Counted from the first letter of the stretch, positions 9,067-20,493 are shown. The stretch is 64,000 nucleotides of DNA from JANYHF01 sp963732765 (GCA_963732765.1 CAVTAS010000012.1:55609-119608), one strand, 5' to 3'. The notes: generated by a model not told the origin, from the sequence alone. A program made the numbers and translations.

Positions 9067-10158
9067 CTAAAGCTGGCTCAAAATGCTGAGGCCGCTCTGC
9101 GCATCGAAAGCGTGCACTCGGTCCTTGTTCCAATCGAATTTGGCAGACTGATCGATCTGAAGCGGGACGTTGGCTGGTATTGCGGCCTTGAACGAGCGCT
9201 CGGCGATCCGTAGCGTGACAATCTGTTCGACACCATGGTTCTCGACGTGGTGCACTTTGGCCGTGTGCGCACCGTTTGCGCCCACAGAAATATCTTCGGC
9301 GCGAATGCCAAGTGTCAGGGCGCCTGTGCGGCCGTTCAGCCGCCGCACCATGGCGGCGGCAAGCGGCAGCTCGAACTGCCCCGGTACGACAATGGCGTGC
9401 CCGTTACTGATGTCGGCCGGCACCAAGTTCATCGCCGGCGAGCCGACGAAGCTGGCGACGAACGCGCTGTTCGGCGTGTTGTAGATGTCCTGCGGCGTGC
9501 CGACCTGCACGATGCGGCCATTGTTGAGCACGCCGATGCGGTCGCCCATCGACATGGCCTCGATCTGGTCGTGGGTGACGAACAGGAAGGTGGCGCCGAG
9601 CCGGTTCATCTGCAGGTCCTTGAGCTCGGCGCGCAGCGCCTCGCGCAGCTTGGCGTCGAGATTGGACAGCGGCTCGTCCATCAGGAAGACGCGCGGGTTC
9701 GCGCACGATCGCGCGGCCGATCGAGACGCGCTGCATCTCGCCGCCCGACAGCCGGTCGGTCTTGCGGTCGAGCAGATGCTCGATGCGCAGCGTCTTGGCC
9801 GCGCGGGCGACGCGCTCGTCGATCTCCGGCTGCGGCAGGCGGCGCGCCTTCGGCTTCAGCGGGAACTCCAGGTTCTGGCGCACCGTGTAGCGCGGATAGA
9901 GCGAGTATTGCTGCAACACCAGCGCGACATCGCGCTCGGCGGCGCTCCAGTCGTCGACGTTCTGGTGCGTCGATGCTGATCGTGCCGGAATTCGGCGCGC
10001 TCCAGTCCGGCGATCAGCCGCAGCGTCGTGGTCTTGCCGGCGCCGGTCGGCCCGAGCAGCACGAAGAACTCGCCGTCCTCGATCTCAAGCGACAGGTTCT
10101 CAAGCGCGGTATGGCCGCCGAAGGTCTTGGTGATGCCCTCGAGTCTGACGTGCGCCAT
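9067..10158 (-). CDS. Carbohydrate ABC transporter ATPase 1 (UgpC/MalK type; frameshifted)
   Basis: A MalK-like ATPase of about 360 residues, read in three frames. The N-terminus has Walker A GPTGAGKTTT; the middle has the Q-loop, the LSGGEMQR signature and SIGRAIVREP; the last part has Walker B LMDEPLSNLDAK, the H-loop FVTHDQIEAM and a C-terminal TOBE domain (LTLGIRAEDI). Frames change near 9700 and twice between about 9960 and 10000. Each change is corrected by removing one base in a G/C-rich stretch. The ATG at 10158 is preferred; a GTG at 10167 is possible. It follows a second ATPase of the same family by about three bases, so the importer probably uses a heterodimer of ATPases. Confidence 0.8.
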
Positions 10159-10161
10159 CTC

Positions 10162-11277
10162 AGCCACCTGCCGCAGTGCGCATGCGAGTCACCCGAGGCG
10201 CTGTCGAAGAAGTGCAATCTGCGCCGCGTCGAGCCGGGCCCAGACCTGGGTCGCCCGCGCTTGGGCACAAAGCCGCTGGGCGTGCGCGCGCGCAGGAATT
10301 GGCTGCCGAGCTTCAGATCGACGATATCGTAGGCGCCGAGCGGCTCGATGATATGCGCCTCCACCGGGCTGGCGCCATCCTGGCGCTGTGGCGACACCAT
10401 GATGCCCTCGGGGCGGACGCCAAGCATGGCCTGGCGCGAACCGTTGACAACGCCAGGCGGCATGGCCCGCGCCGGGAAGTCGAAGATCGTGTCGTCGTCG
10501 CCGAGTTTCAGCCTGGCCCGCTCACCATCGACTGCAACCGTGGCCTTGGCGATGTTCATGACCGGGCTGCCGATGAACTGGGCGACGAACAGATTGGCCG
10601 GATGCCGATAGACCTCGACCGGCGCGCCGACCTGCTGCAGCACGCCCTCGTTCATGATGGCGATGCGGTCGGCCAGCGCCATCGCCTCCACCTGGTCGTG
10701 GGTGACGTAGATGGTGGTGGCCCCGTTCTCGATGTGCAGGCGCTTGAGCTCCGTGCGCATGCTCCTCGCGCAGCTTGGCGTCGAGCGCGCCGATCGGCTC
10801 GTCCATCAGCAGCGCCTTCGGCCGCCGCACCAGCGCGCGCGCCGATGGCGACGCGCTGCATGTCGCCGCCCGAGAGCGCCGACGGGCGCTGCTTGAGGAG
10901 CTGCTCGATGTCGCAGCGACTTGGCGACCGCGCTGGACCTTGGGCGTCGACATCCGTCCGGCTGCTCGCCGGTGGCGCGCAGCGGAAAGGCGATGTTGTC
11001 GTAGGCCGTCAGATGCGGATAGAGCGCAAGAGCTGGAACACGAAGGCGATGTCGCGCTCGGCGGCCTGCAGGTCCTGCACCGGCTTGCCGTCGATGAGGA
11101 TGTCGCCGCTGTCGATGTCTCGAGGCCGGCGATGGCGCGCAGCGTCGTGGTCTTGCCGCAGCCGGACGGGCCGAGCAGCACCACGAACTCGCGGTGGCGG
11201 ATCGTCAGGTTGAGCTTACGGATGACGTAGACGGCGCCGAAGAACTTCTCGACGTCCCTAAGGATGATCTCGGCCAT
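10162..11277 (-). CDS. Carbohydrate ABC transporter ATPase 2 (UgpC/MalK type; several frameshifts)
   Basis: Second MalK-like ATPase in tandem. The start MAEIILRDVEKFFG and Walker A GPSGCGKTTTL are intact; LLMDEPIGALDAKLR, the H-loop YVTHDQVEAMAL and the C-terminal regulatory part (MLGVRPEGIMV) are recognisable in other frames. I count at least five frame changes, including regions near 10240, 10770, 10850, 10920-10960 and 11120. In the corrected frame the stop falls at 10162-10164, four bases before the start of ATPase 1. The dense single-base breaks, with everything else conserved, look like consensus errors rather than gene decay. Confidence 0.72.
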
Positions 11278-11491
11278 GCGCTGACGACGATCCCTGGTTG
11301 GCTGGCGGCTTGAACTTGGAGAAGACGTTGAACCCGACCAGGCCGAGCAGAATGATCGTGACGCCGTAGCTGTGCAGCCACAGGCTCCAGGGCTGGCAGA
11401 GTACCACGATGCCCAACACCATCAGCCAGATCGACGCCGGCTCGAAGTACCTCACGCAGTTTTCTGCAAAAGTCCGTGGCCGCTCGCTCAT
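11258..11491 (-). CDS. Small two-helix membrane protein of the ABC operon
   Basis: 77 residues with two hydrophobic segments (around residues 21-32 and 43-56), then a short polar tail. The start overlaps the permease stop (ATGA) and the stop overlaps the ATPase 2 start by 20 bases, so it is translationally coupled in the middle of the importer operon. I do not recognise a named family. Its position suggests an accessory subunit or assembly factor of the transporter. Unlike its neighbours, it has no frameshift. Confidence 0.65.
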   Translation of the reverse strand: MSERPRTFAENCVRYFEPASIWLMVLGIVVLCQPWSLWLHSYGVTIILLGLVGFNVFSKFKPPANQGSSSAHGRDHP

Positions 11492-12451
11492 TTGCGGATC
11501 GCTCCGAAGGTGACGCCGCGCAGGAGATGGTTGCGCAGCAGGAAGGTGAAGATCGCGACCGGCAGCAGGAACAGGAAGGTGCCGGCCGCGATCGTCGTCC
11601 AGTCGGGCAGGCCCGAGCCGAGCTGCGACGGGGATGAAGGGCGGCGCCGTCTGCGCCCGCCGGTTGGTCATGATCAGCGCGAAGGCATATTCGTTCCAGG
11701 CGGTGATGAAGCAGAACACGGCGGTCGCCGCGATGCCGGTCGCCGCCTCCGGCAGCACGATCTTGAAGAACGCCTGCAGCCGCGTATAGCCGTCGACCAG
11801 CGCCGCCTCCTCGTACTCCTTCGGGATCTCGTCCATGAACCCCTTCATCAGCCAGACCGAGAAGGAGAGGTTGAAGGCGGTGTAGAGGATGATCAGCCCG
11901 AGGTGGGTGTCGTTCAGGCCGACCATGCGGTACATCAGGAACATCGGGATCGCGACCACCACCGGCGGCAGCATGCGCGTCGACAGGATGAAGAACAGGC
12001 AGATCGTCCTCGCCCGGCATCTTGAAGCGCGAGAAGCCGTAGGCCGTGATCGTGCCCATCGCCGACCGCCAGCACGGTGCTGATGATGGCGACGATCAGG
12101 CTGTTGACGAAGCGGTCCGGGTACTGCGAGAGCTGCGCCGTGCTGCCGACCTTCAGCACACGCTCGCCGCCGTCGTAGATCCGCTGCTCCCACCAGGGCG
12201 CCGCCGCATAGTCGTCCGGATCGACCTGCTTCTGCATCTGCACGCGCTTGGTGAACAGCTTGATGAACGGCGTGATCTCCGGCTCGAAGAACACCGTCGG
12301 CGGGATCGTGGTCGCGAGATCGCTGCGGCTTGAAGGCGGTCGAGGCGATCCAGTAGATCGGCGCCAGGAAGATCAGCGGTCGCCAGCAGCACCGCCGCGA
12401 TGGCCAGCCGGTTGACCAGCGCCGTATTGCTGTGGAGCGGACTGCGGCCAT
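11488..12451 (-). CDS. Carbohydrate ABC permease 2 (MalG type; frameshifted)
   Basis: MalG-like permease. The EAA loop that contacts the ATPases is visible as EYEEAALVDGYTRLQAFFKI, with ILSTRMLPPVVVAIPMFL and a C-terminal FGAIRK-stop. Frame changes occur near 12370 and 12310-12330, near 12060, near 12010 and near 11630. A periplasmic loop (VDPDDYAAAPWWEQRIYDGG) between the first and second membrane segments is longer than in MalG itself. The ATG at 12451 follows the permease 1 stop at once, and the stop overlaps the small membrane protein start. It pairs with permease 1 to form the channel. Confidence 0.75.
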
Positions 12452-12452
12452 C

Positions 12453-13302
12453 TCAGCGCTCCTTCGCCTGGTTGAGATACTTCACGTAGATGTTGGTGAT
12501 GGCCAGCACCATGATCAGCACGATGTAGGCGAGGGCGCAGGACTTGCCGGTCTGCCACTCCTGGAAGGCCATGCTTGTAGAGCCGGATCGAGATCAGCTC
12601 GGTGGTCGGCTGCGTTGTCATGATGTAGGCGAGGTCGAAGGTCTTGAAGGCCTCCATGGTGCGGAAGATCAGCGCGATCAGCAGCAGCGGCGTGACCAGC
12701 GGCAGCGTGATGCGCGTGAAGGTGTACCAGGCGCTGGCGCGGTCGATGGCGGCCGCCTCGTAGAGATGCTGCGGCACCGCCGAGAGGCCGGCCAGCGAGA
12801 GCAGCATGACGAACGGCGACCACATCCAGATGTCGGTGATCGCGACCGCGTAGAGCGCCACATTCGGGATTGGACAGCCAGGCGAAATCGCCGAGGCCGA
12901 GCACGATAGTTGATGGGTCCCCAGGACGGGCTGTAGAGCAGCTGCCAGAACAGGCCGACCACGGCCGTCGACATCATCATCGGCAGCAGCAGCAGCGTGG
13001 TGACCAGCCCCTTCATTGGGAAGCTGCGGTTGAGCAGCAGCGCGAGCCCGAAGCCGACCAGCATCTGCCCGGCAACCGAGACGATCACGTATTTGGCTGT
13101 CGTGATGAAGTTCGTCCAGATGCGCTCGTCCGTCAGCAGGTCGCGATAGTTCTGCAGACCGACGAACTCGGCCGGCGCGTTGCGAGGCGCGCAAGTCGGT
13201 GAAGGAATAGCCAAGCGAATAGATCAGCGGAAAGACATTGAAGATGATCAGGAAGGTGATCGTCGGGATGATGAAGAGATTGCGGATGGCGAGATCGCTC
13301 AT
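12453..13302 (-). CDS. Carbohydrate ABC permease 1 (MalF type; frameshifted)
   Basis: MalF-like permease. The first membrane segment (NLFIIPTITFLIIFNVFPLI) and the EAA loop YEAAAIDRASAWYTFTRITL are conserved, and the C-terminus (IYVKYLNQAKER) ends at 12453 just before permease 2. Frames change near 13190, 12910, 12870 and 12570. The ATG at 13302 (MSDLAIRNLF) fits the family better than an in-frame start at 13371, which adds a proline/glycine-rich leader. Order and spacing (binding protein, permease 1, permease 2) match CUT1 importers for oligosaccharides, glycerol phosphate or polyols. Confidence 0.75.
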
Positions 13303-13440
13303 GCTGCGCGTCCCGCCCGGCTGGCGCGCGCCCGTCGCGGGCCCGGACACTGGCATTGTACTGACGGCCATTGGGTGCAGGCTCCAGGCAGATCGGGCAA
13401 GATTGGCCAGGGGAGCCGCCTGCTCCCCTGGCCGTGCAGC

Positions 13441-14759
13441 CTAGTTGTAGCGCTTGTACTTCTTGAAGGTTTCTGTCCAGGACTTTGCCGTGGCCGTCGA
13501 GCGCTTCCTGCGCCGTGCCCTTGCCGCCGACCACGTAGGGATAGATGTTCTGGTTCATCTGATCGAGCAGTTCGGCGTATTCCGGCGTCGCCCAGAAGTC
13601 CTTGACCATGAACATGGTACTCGTAGAACGCCTTGTTGTAGGGCGTAGCCTTGCTGGAATTCTTCCGACTTCAGAACCGCCTGGCTGCAGGTGTAGCCGC
13701 CAAGCTCGGCCCACTTCTTCTGCGTCTCGTCCTTGATGAACCACTCCAGGAACTTCATCGACTCGTCCTGCTTCTTCGAGTAGGAGATGACCGAGATGCC
13801 CTGGCCGCCCAGCGCGGCAAAGCGCTTGCCGGTCGGGGCCGGCCGGATTGGCGAAGAAGCCGGTCTGATCCGCGTGCGGGTTGCTCGCCTTGTTCGCCAG
13901 CGCCGGGAAGAAGGCGAAGAAGTTCATGCTCATCGCCGCCAAGCCCTCGGTGATGGCCTGGTTGTCCTCGACGAAGAAGGTCTTGCCCCAGCCTGGCGGC
14001 GTGAACTTGTAGAGTTCCTTGTACATCTCAAGCGCCGCGACGGCTTCCTTGGAGTTGATGATGCCGTCGACCTTGTAGCTGGCATAGTCGCCCAGTTCGC
14101 CGCCATGACTGAAGATGGCGCTTTCCACGCCCATCGCCAGCGCGTCATAGGAGTTGTCGGTGTAGATCGCGACGCCGTAGCGCTTCTGGTCCGGCCGGTG
14201 GAAGAACTCGGCGATGTCGCGCAACTGCGCATAGGTCTTCGGGACGGCGAGGTCGTAGCCGTACTTGGCCTTGAACGCGGCCATTTCCTTGGGGTCCTCG
14301 AACCAGTCCTTGCGATAGGCCCAGCCGATGGCGTCGCCTTCCAGCGGGATCGCCCAGTACTTGCCGCTGCCGCCGGGATATTCGGCGTAGTACTTGACGG
14401 TGGCGGGCGCCATGACCTCGCTCAGCTTGTTCTTGTTGAAGAAGTCGGTGAGGTCGACATAGTGACCGCTGCGTCGAGCCGGCGCCCAGCCACTGCGAGT
14501 CGCCGACCACCATGTCGTAGGCGTCGCCATGGGCGTTGAACTCGGTGAAGGCCTTGGTCTGGAAATCGGGCCAGGGCGTGGTCTGCACCGTGACCTTGAC
14601 GCCGGTCTCCTTGGTGTAGTCGTTGACCAGTTCCTGCAGGTAGTTGGCCGGATCCCATTCCGCCCAGAAGATCGTCAGTTCCTCGGCATGCGCGGTCGCG
14701 AGTGGCGCGAAGGCCAACCCGGCGCCGACACACAGCGCAGTCAGTGTCTTACGAAACAT
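13441..14759 (-). CDS. Extracellular solute-binding protein, CUT1 (frameshifted)
   Basis: About 440 residues of the family 1 solute-binding class. The signal peptide (MFRKTLTALCVGAGLAF, cleavage near AHAEE) follows an AAGGAGG ribosome binding site. The mature part has ELTIFWAEWDPANYLQELVN, WAIPLEGDAIGWAYRKDWF and NQNIYPYVVGGKGTAQEAL. Frame changes near 14470, 13840, 13620 and 13470 are each correctable by one base, and the corrected C-terminus ends FKKYKRYN before a TAG at 13441. It is the first gene of the transporter part of the run and would deliver the substrate to the two permeases. The substrate is not identifiable. Confidence 0.82.
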
Positions 14760-14891
14760 CGCTTCCTCCTTGGATTTGAAGTCCTGCCCTTTTCGTAGGT
14801 CGTGTTTGCAGTCGATCTCGGGATCTCGTCGTTCACGGCTCGACAACCCAGCTGCACTCCCGACTGTGCACTGCCAGGCTGATCTGATTGA

Positions 14892-16045
14892 CTAGGCCTG
14901 CCCGGTGGCGGGCCTCTCCCACTGGCCGTTGCGGGCCGAGCGCAACACGGCATCGGTCACCTGATCGGTGGCGAGCGCTTCTCGAAAGGTCGGCGCGGCA
15001 GGCGTGCCGCTGGCCAGGCCGCTCAGGAAATCAGCCACCTGATGCACGAAGGTATGCTCGTAGCCGATCTGCAGGCCTGGCACCCACCAATGCTTCATAT
15101 ACGGATGATCACCGTCGCTGATGTGCAAGGAACGCCAACCGCGAACTTTGCCCTCGTCCCGGTGATCGAAATACTGCAGCCGGTGCAGATCATGCAGGTC
15201 CCAGGCAATCGAGGCATGCTCGCCGTTGATCTCAAACGTGTACAGAGCCTTATGGCCCCGCGCATAACGGGTCGCCTCGAACGTTGCCAGCGAGCCATTG
15301 TCGAAACGCGCCAGGAACAGTGAGGCATCGTCGATACCGACCGGCTCGACCTTGCCGGTGATGGTGTGCATGCGTTCGGTGACGAAGGTCTCGGTGATGG
15401 CGCTGACCTTGTCGATGCCACCGTTCAGCCACATCGCGGTATCGATGCAGTGGGCCAGCAAGTCGCCCGTCACACCGCTGCCCGCGACACCGACATCCAG
15501 CCGCCACAGACCGGCGCCACCTTGCGGCAGATCCTTGGAGATGGTCCAGTCCTGCAGGAACTTGGCGCGGTAGTGGAAAATCTTACCGAGCCGGCCCTCC
15601 TCGATCAGCTGCTTGGCGAGCGTAACGGCCGGTACACGACGGTAATTGTACCAGACCATGTTCGGCACCTTGGCTGCCTCGACCGCAGCGACCATGCGCG
15701 CGCCCTCGGCGGCGTTGCGGCCGAGCGGCTTCTCGCACATCACCATCTTGCCGGCGGCAGCCGCCGCGACGGCGATCTCGGCATGGGTGTCGTTGGGGCT
15801 GGCGATGTCGATCAGGTCGATGTCGGTGCGGGCGACCAGCGCGCGCCAGTCGGTTTCGTAGGACTGATAACCCCAGTTGCTCGCGAAGGTGTGGGTCTTG
15901 TCGTTGTCGCGGCCGCAGATCGCCTTTAGCACCGGCTGGTAGGCAAGGTCGAAGAACTGATTGACCTTGCCGAAGGCGTTGGAGTGGGTACGGCCCATGA
16001 AGCCATAGCCGACCATGCCGATATTGAGCGGGCGTTTCTCTGCCA

Positions 16046-16046
<1 letters not shown>
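14892..16046 (-). CDS. Gfo/Idh/MocA-family NAD(P)-dependent sugar or inositol dehydrogenase
   Basis: 384 residues. The N-terminal Rossmann fold has GMVGYGFMGRTHSNAF, then the family motif CEKPLGRNAAEG and a C-terminal alpha/beta domain with GDLLAHCIDTAMWL, which carries the usual catalytic histidine region. The ATG at 16046 shares one base with the stop of the upstream isomerase (TGATG), which fixes the start. Members oxidise or reduce cyclic polyols and sugars such as inositol, glucose, xylose or 3-keto sugars. Placed between an isomerase and an importer, it probably performs the first redox step on the imported substrate. The gene is intact. Confidence 0.9.
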
Positions 16047-17092
<1,046 letters not shown>

Positions 17093-17177
17093 TGCTACGC
17101 TCCCTCTCGCCAGCCTGTTCCGGCTGTTCGCGATTACGCCTCCGCCAGACTTCACTATCCGGTGGCCTCCGGTCAAC

Positions 17178-17193
17178 TGATATATTAGTATCA
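17178..17193. promoter_or_regulatory. Putative GntR/FCD-type operator
   Basis: TGATATATTAGTATCA, an inverted repeat TGATA-N6-TATCA between the divergent isomerase and GntR genes. FCD-class GntR regulators often bind palindromes with TGAT/ATCA-like ends. It touches the annotated GntR ATG at 17193, so either the site covers the start or the true start lies further in. Confidence 0.4.
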
Positions 17194-17972
17194 TGTTAGT
17201 TCAAAGCCACGCAAGCCCGGCCGGGAGAGGCTCGACACGTTTGGTAACGCGATTGAAACTGTTGCGGGACTTCCGCCCGACCGATGCCGTGGATGCCGGG
17301 TTCGGTCGCCCGGCATCGCTGCGTGATCGGATCTATGAGATTCTGCGCAAGCGCATCCTGACGGGCGAAGTTGCGCCGGGAGCGATCATCGACGAAAAGG
17401 CGCTCGCCTCGGCCTTCAAGGTCTCGCGTACGCCAGTGCGTGAAGCCGTCAAAAAACTTACGGACGAGAACTTGGTAGAAGTGAAGGCGCAGTCGCGCAC
17501 CTTCGCCAAGCCGATTGATCGCAAACTCATCCACGAGTTGTACCTGATCCGCCGCGCCTTGGAGATCGAAAGCATCGGCCTGGCGGCGGAGCGGGTCACT
17601 GAAGTGGACCTGCATCGGCTGGAGGATATCCAGATGTTGCACGGGCTTGCGCTGCAACGGCGCCGGTTCGTGGAAGCCATCGAACTCGACGACAGCTTTC
17701 ATCGCGCCATTAGCAGCATCAGCGATCTGCCACGCCTGTGGCAGGCGATCGAGGTCTCCAAGGCGCATCTCGATCGCTGCCGCTATCTGACGGTACCGCG
17801 GCCGGGTCAGGGCGAGGCGACGCTGGTGCAGCATCGCGCCATCATCAAGGCGCTGGCGCAGCGCAACGCGACCAACGCCCGCAAGGCGCTAGCCGATCAT
17901 CTTGATAAGGCCTATCGCGGAATTGTGAACTTCCTCGACCAGGATGAGGCCCAGCAGGGCAAGCAAGTTTGA
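17193..17972 (+). CDS. GntR-family regulator (FCD/VanR subfamily)
   Basis: 259 residues. The winged helix-turn-helix covers about residues 40-105 (SLRDRIYEILRKRIL and FKVSRTPVREAVKKL), followed by an all-helical FCD ligand domain with metal-binding-type histidines (ELDDSFHRAI, QHRAIIKAL, DHLDKAY). The first 35 or so residues are not conserved in the family, so the start may be internal. It is divergent from the isomerase/dehydrogenase/importer run and co-directional with the cupin and Tm-1 pair, so it probably controls both. Confidence 0.88.
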   Translation: MLVQSHASPAGRGSTRLVTRLKLLRDFRPTDAVDAGFGRPASLRDRIYEILRKRILTGEVAPGAIIDEKALASAFKVSRTPVREAVKKLTDENLVEVKAQSRTFAKPIDRKLIHELYLIRRALEIESIGLAAERVTEVDLHRLEDIQMLHGLALQRRRFVEAIELDDSFHRAISSISDLPRLWQAIEVSKAHLDRCRYLTVPRPGQGEATLVQHRAIIKALAQRNATNARKALADHLDKAYRGIVNFLDQDEAQQGKQV

Positions 17973-18015
17973 GCGCCTGAGCTTTCGCACCAGCATTTCT
18001 TTTGAAAGGATCATC

Positions 18016-18432
18016 ATGACAAGCAAAGAGCGCTACTTCATCGAGGCCGACGACGTCGAGACCGTCGTGTTCGACTGGGGCCGCATCTCTATCACAGTGT
18101 CCCCCGAGGCCAGCGGGGCCCGGAACTTCAGCGCCGGCATCGTGACACTGCAGCCGGGCGGCGGTCACACACGCCACAATCATCCCGGGGCGGAGGAAAT
18201 CATCCACGTTATTTCGGGAAGTGGCACCCAGATGGTCGAGGACCAATCTGGCCGCCCGATCACGCGTGAGGTTGGGCCGGGCTGTTCGGTGTTCGTGCCC
18301 GAGAGCCGGTTTCACTCGACCCAGAACACCGGAACCGGGCCGATGGTGGTCTATGTCGTCTACTCGCCCGTGGGGGCCGAACAGGTGCTGAAGACGCTGC
18401 CAGGCTGCACCATCGTTCCGGCCAAGCGCTGA
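18016..18432 (+). CDS. Single-domain cupin protein
   Basis: 138 residues. Cupin motif 1 is GGGHTRHNHPGAEEIIHVISG, with both histidines and the glutamate as metal ligands, and motif 2 is around GCSVFVPESRFHSTQNTG. The ATG at 18016 follows a GAAAGGA site. Proteins of this size include sugar-acid or lactone-processing enzymes and ligand sensors, and the reaction is not determined. It lies 43 bases downstream of the GntR gene and 15 bases before the Tm-1-like gene, so the three probably share a transcript. Confidence 0.82.
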   Translation: MTSKERYFIEADDVETVVFDWGRISITVSPEASGARNFSAGIVTLQPGGGHTRHNHPGAEEIIHVISGSGTQMVEDQSGRPITREVGPGCSVFVPESRFHSTQNTGTGPMVVYVVYSPVGAEQVLKTLPGCTIVPAKR

Positions 18433-18447
18433 TCGGATCGTTCATTC

Positions 18448-19668
18448 ATGCCAACCGTCGTCATCATCGGCACGCTCGATACCAAGGGTGAAGAGTTCTC
18501 ACTGGCCCGGCGCCTGATCAAGGGGCACGGCTGCGGTGCAACGATGATGGACGTGGGCATCGGCGAACCCGTGCACCTGTTGCCCGATATTGCTGCCGAC
18601 ACGGTGGCGATTGCGGCGGGCTCGTCACTTGCGGCATTGCGCTCTGCCGGGGATCGTGGCGGCGCCATGACGAAGATGGCGCAAGGGGCAACTAAACTGG
18701 CGTGCGAGCTTCACGCCGCGGGCAAGCTCGACGCGATCTTTTCCCTCGGCGGCTCTGGTGGTTCATCGATCGCGACTGCCGCCATGCGGGCGCTGCCAGT
18801 GGGCGTTCCCAAACTGATGGTCTCGACGCTGGCGGCCGGCAATGTCGCGCCCTATGTCGGCACCTCCGACATCATGATGATGTATCCGGTGATCGATTTT
18901 GCCGGGCTCAACGTCGTCTCGGAGCGGATCATCGCCAACGCCGCTGCGGCCGTCGCCGGCATGGCCAAGGCAGCCGGCGGGCCCGTCGTGCCGACCCGGC
19001 CGGTGGTCGCCATCACCATGTTCGGCGTCACAACACCGGCGGCCACCGTCGCGCGCGCATGGCTCGAAAAGGCCGGTTACGAGGTGCTGGTGTTTCATGC
19101 CAATGGCGCGGGCGGACGCACCATGGAGGCCTTGATGCGCGATGGCATCGTGCGCGGCGTGCTCGATCTGACGACCACGGAGCTTGCCGACGAACTGGTC
19201 GGCGGCACACTGTCGGCGGGACCCGAGCGGTTGGAGATGGCCGGCAAGCTGGGACTGCCGCAAGTGGTGTCGCTGGGCGCGCTCGACATGGTCAATTTCG
19301 GACCGTCCGAGACGGTTCCCGAACGGTTCGCCGGCCGCAAGTTCTACCGCCACAACGCGATGGTGACACTGATGCGAACCACGCCGGAGGAGTGTGCGGC
19401 GCTCGGCGCCCTGATCGCCGCCAAACTCAATCGCGCCAAAGGCCCAGTCGCCGTCTACGTGCCGTCGCGCGGTGTATCGAGCATCGACGTGCCAGGCGGC
19501 GTGTTCCACGATCCGGCCGCCGACAGTGCATTGATCTCCTCACTGACCAAGGAACTCGATCCGCGCATAGACTGCGTGATCGAGGACACCGACATCAACA
19601 ACCCGGACTTCGCCGTCGCCATCGCCGGGCGGCTGCACGAGCTCATGCAAAAAGGACAAGAGAAGTGA
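18448..19668 (+). CDS. Tm-1-like ATP-binding domain protein (UPF0261)
   Basis: 406 residues. The start MPTVVIIGTLDTKGEEFSL and the glycine-rich SLGGSGGSSIATAAMRAL motif identify the UPF0261/Tm-1 N-terminal domain, named after the tomato protein that blocks a tobamovirus replicase. A second alpha/beta domain follows. The stop shares one base with the next gene's start (TGATG). In plants and many fungi this domain is fused to the TIM-barrel domain encoded by the next gene. The bacterial role is not established; genomic settings point to carbohydrate or aromatic catabolism. Confidence 0.88.
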   Translation: MPTVVIIGTLDTKGEEFSLARRLIKGHGCGATMMDVGIGEPVHLLPDIAADTVAIAAGSSLAALRSAGDRGGAMTKMAQGATKLACELHAAGKLDAIFSLGGSGGSSIATAAMRALPVGVPKLMVSTLAAGNVAPYVGTSDIMMMYPVIDFAGLNVVSERIIANAAAAVAGMAKAAGGPVVPTRPVVAITMFGVTTPAATVARAWLEKAGYEVLVFHANGAGGRTMEALMRDGIVRGVLDLTTTELADELVGGTLSAGPERLEMAGKLGLPQVVSLGALDMVNFGPSETVPERFAGRKFYRHNAMVTLMRTTPEECAALGALIAAKLNRAKGPVAVYVPSRGVSSIDVPGGVFHDPAADSALISSLTKELDPRIDCVIEDTDINNPDFAVAIAGRLHELMQKGQEK

Positions 19669-20486
19669 TGCGATCCGACATCGTGGCCAAGTTGCGCGCC
19701 CAGGTTGCCAACGGAAGTCCCATCGTAGGGGCGGGCGCGGGCACCGGCCTGTCGGCCAAATGCGCCGAGGCGGGCGGCGTCGACCTCATCATCATCTACA
19801 ATTCCGGCCGCTATCGCATGGCTGGCCGGGGCTCGCTGGCCGGCCTGATGCCCTATGGCGACGCCAACCAGATCGTCATGGAAATGGCCGCCGAAGTACT
19901 GCCCGTGGTCAAGCACACGCCGGTGCTGGCCGGCGTTTGCGGCACCGATCCCTTCCGCCTGATGCCGCGCTTTCTGCGCGAACTGAAGGAGATCGGTTTC
20001 AGCGGTGTGCAGAACTTCCCGACCGTCGGACTGTTCGAGGGTCGCATCCGTTCCAATCTGGAGGAGACCGGCATGGGTTACGACCGCGAAGTCGAGATGA
20101 TCCGGACCGCCCACGAGCTGGATCTGCTGACCACGCCCTATGTCTTCAACCCGGACGAAGCCAGAGCCATGACCAAGGCTGGCGCCGACATCGTTGTTGC
20201 CCATGTTGGCACGACCGTATCGGGCACGATTGGCGCCAAGGACGCTATGAGCCTTGATGAGGCGGTCGCCGCGGTGTCGGCGATGCAGGACGCTGTGAGG
20301 TCGATCGACCCTGACCGACCGGTCATCTGTCACGGCGGACCGATCGCCAGCCCCGAGGATGCCCAGTATGTGCTGAGCCGCGTCAAAGGCCTGGCCGGTT
20401 TCTACGGTGCATCGAGCATGGAACGGCTGCCGGTCGAAACAGCCATCACCGCGACCGCCCGCCAGTTCAAGGCTCTGACAATTTGA
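19668..20486 (+). CDS. TIM-barrel protein of the phosphoenolpyruvate hydrolase-like family
   Basis: 272 residues, start fixed by the TGATG overlap with the Tm-1-like gene. Motifs include GAGAGTGLSAKCAEAGGVDL, VLAGVCGTDPF, GFSGVQNFPTVGLFEG and a terminal GFYGASSMERLPVE. The family is related to PEP-utilising and sugar-aldolase TIM barrels and equals the C-terminal domain of eukaryotic Tm-1 proteins. Together with UPF0261 it forms a split version of that two-domain protein. The enzymatic activity is unproven. It is the last gene of the rightward GntR-led operon. Confidence 0.85.
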   Translation: MRSDIVAKLRAQVANGSPIVGAGAGTGLSAKCAEAGGVDLIIIYNSGRYRMAGRGSLAGLMPYGDANQIVMEMAAEVLPVVKHTPVLAGVCGTDPFRLMPRFLRELKEIGFSGVQNFPTVGLFEGRIRSNLEETGMGYDREVEMIRTAHELDLLTTPYVFNPDEARAMTKAGADIVVAHVGTTVSGTIGAKDAMSLDEAVAAVSAMQDAVRSIDPDRPVICHGGPIASPEDAQYVLSRVKGLAGFYGASSMERLPVETAITATARQFKALTI

Positions 20487-20493
20487 ATCCGGC

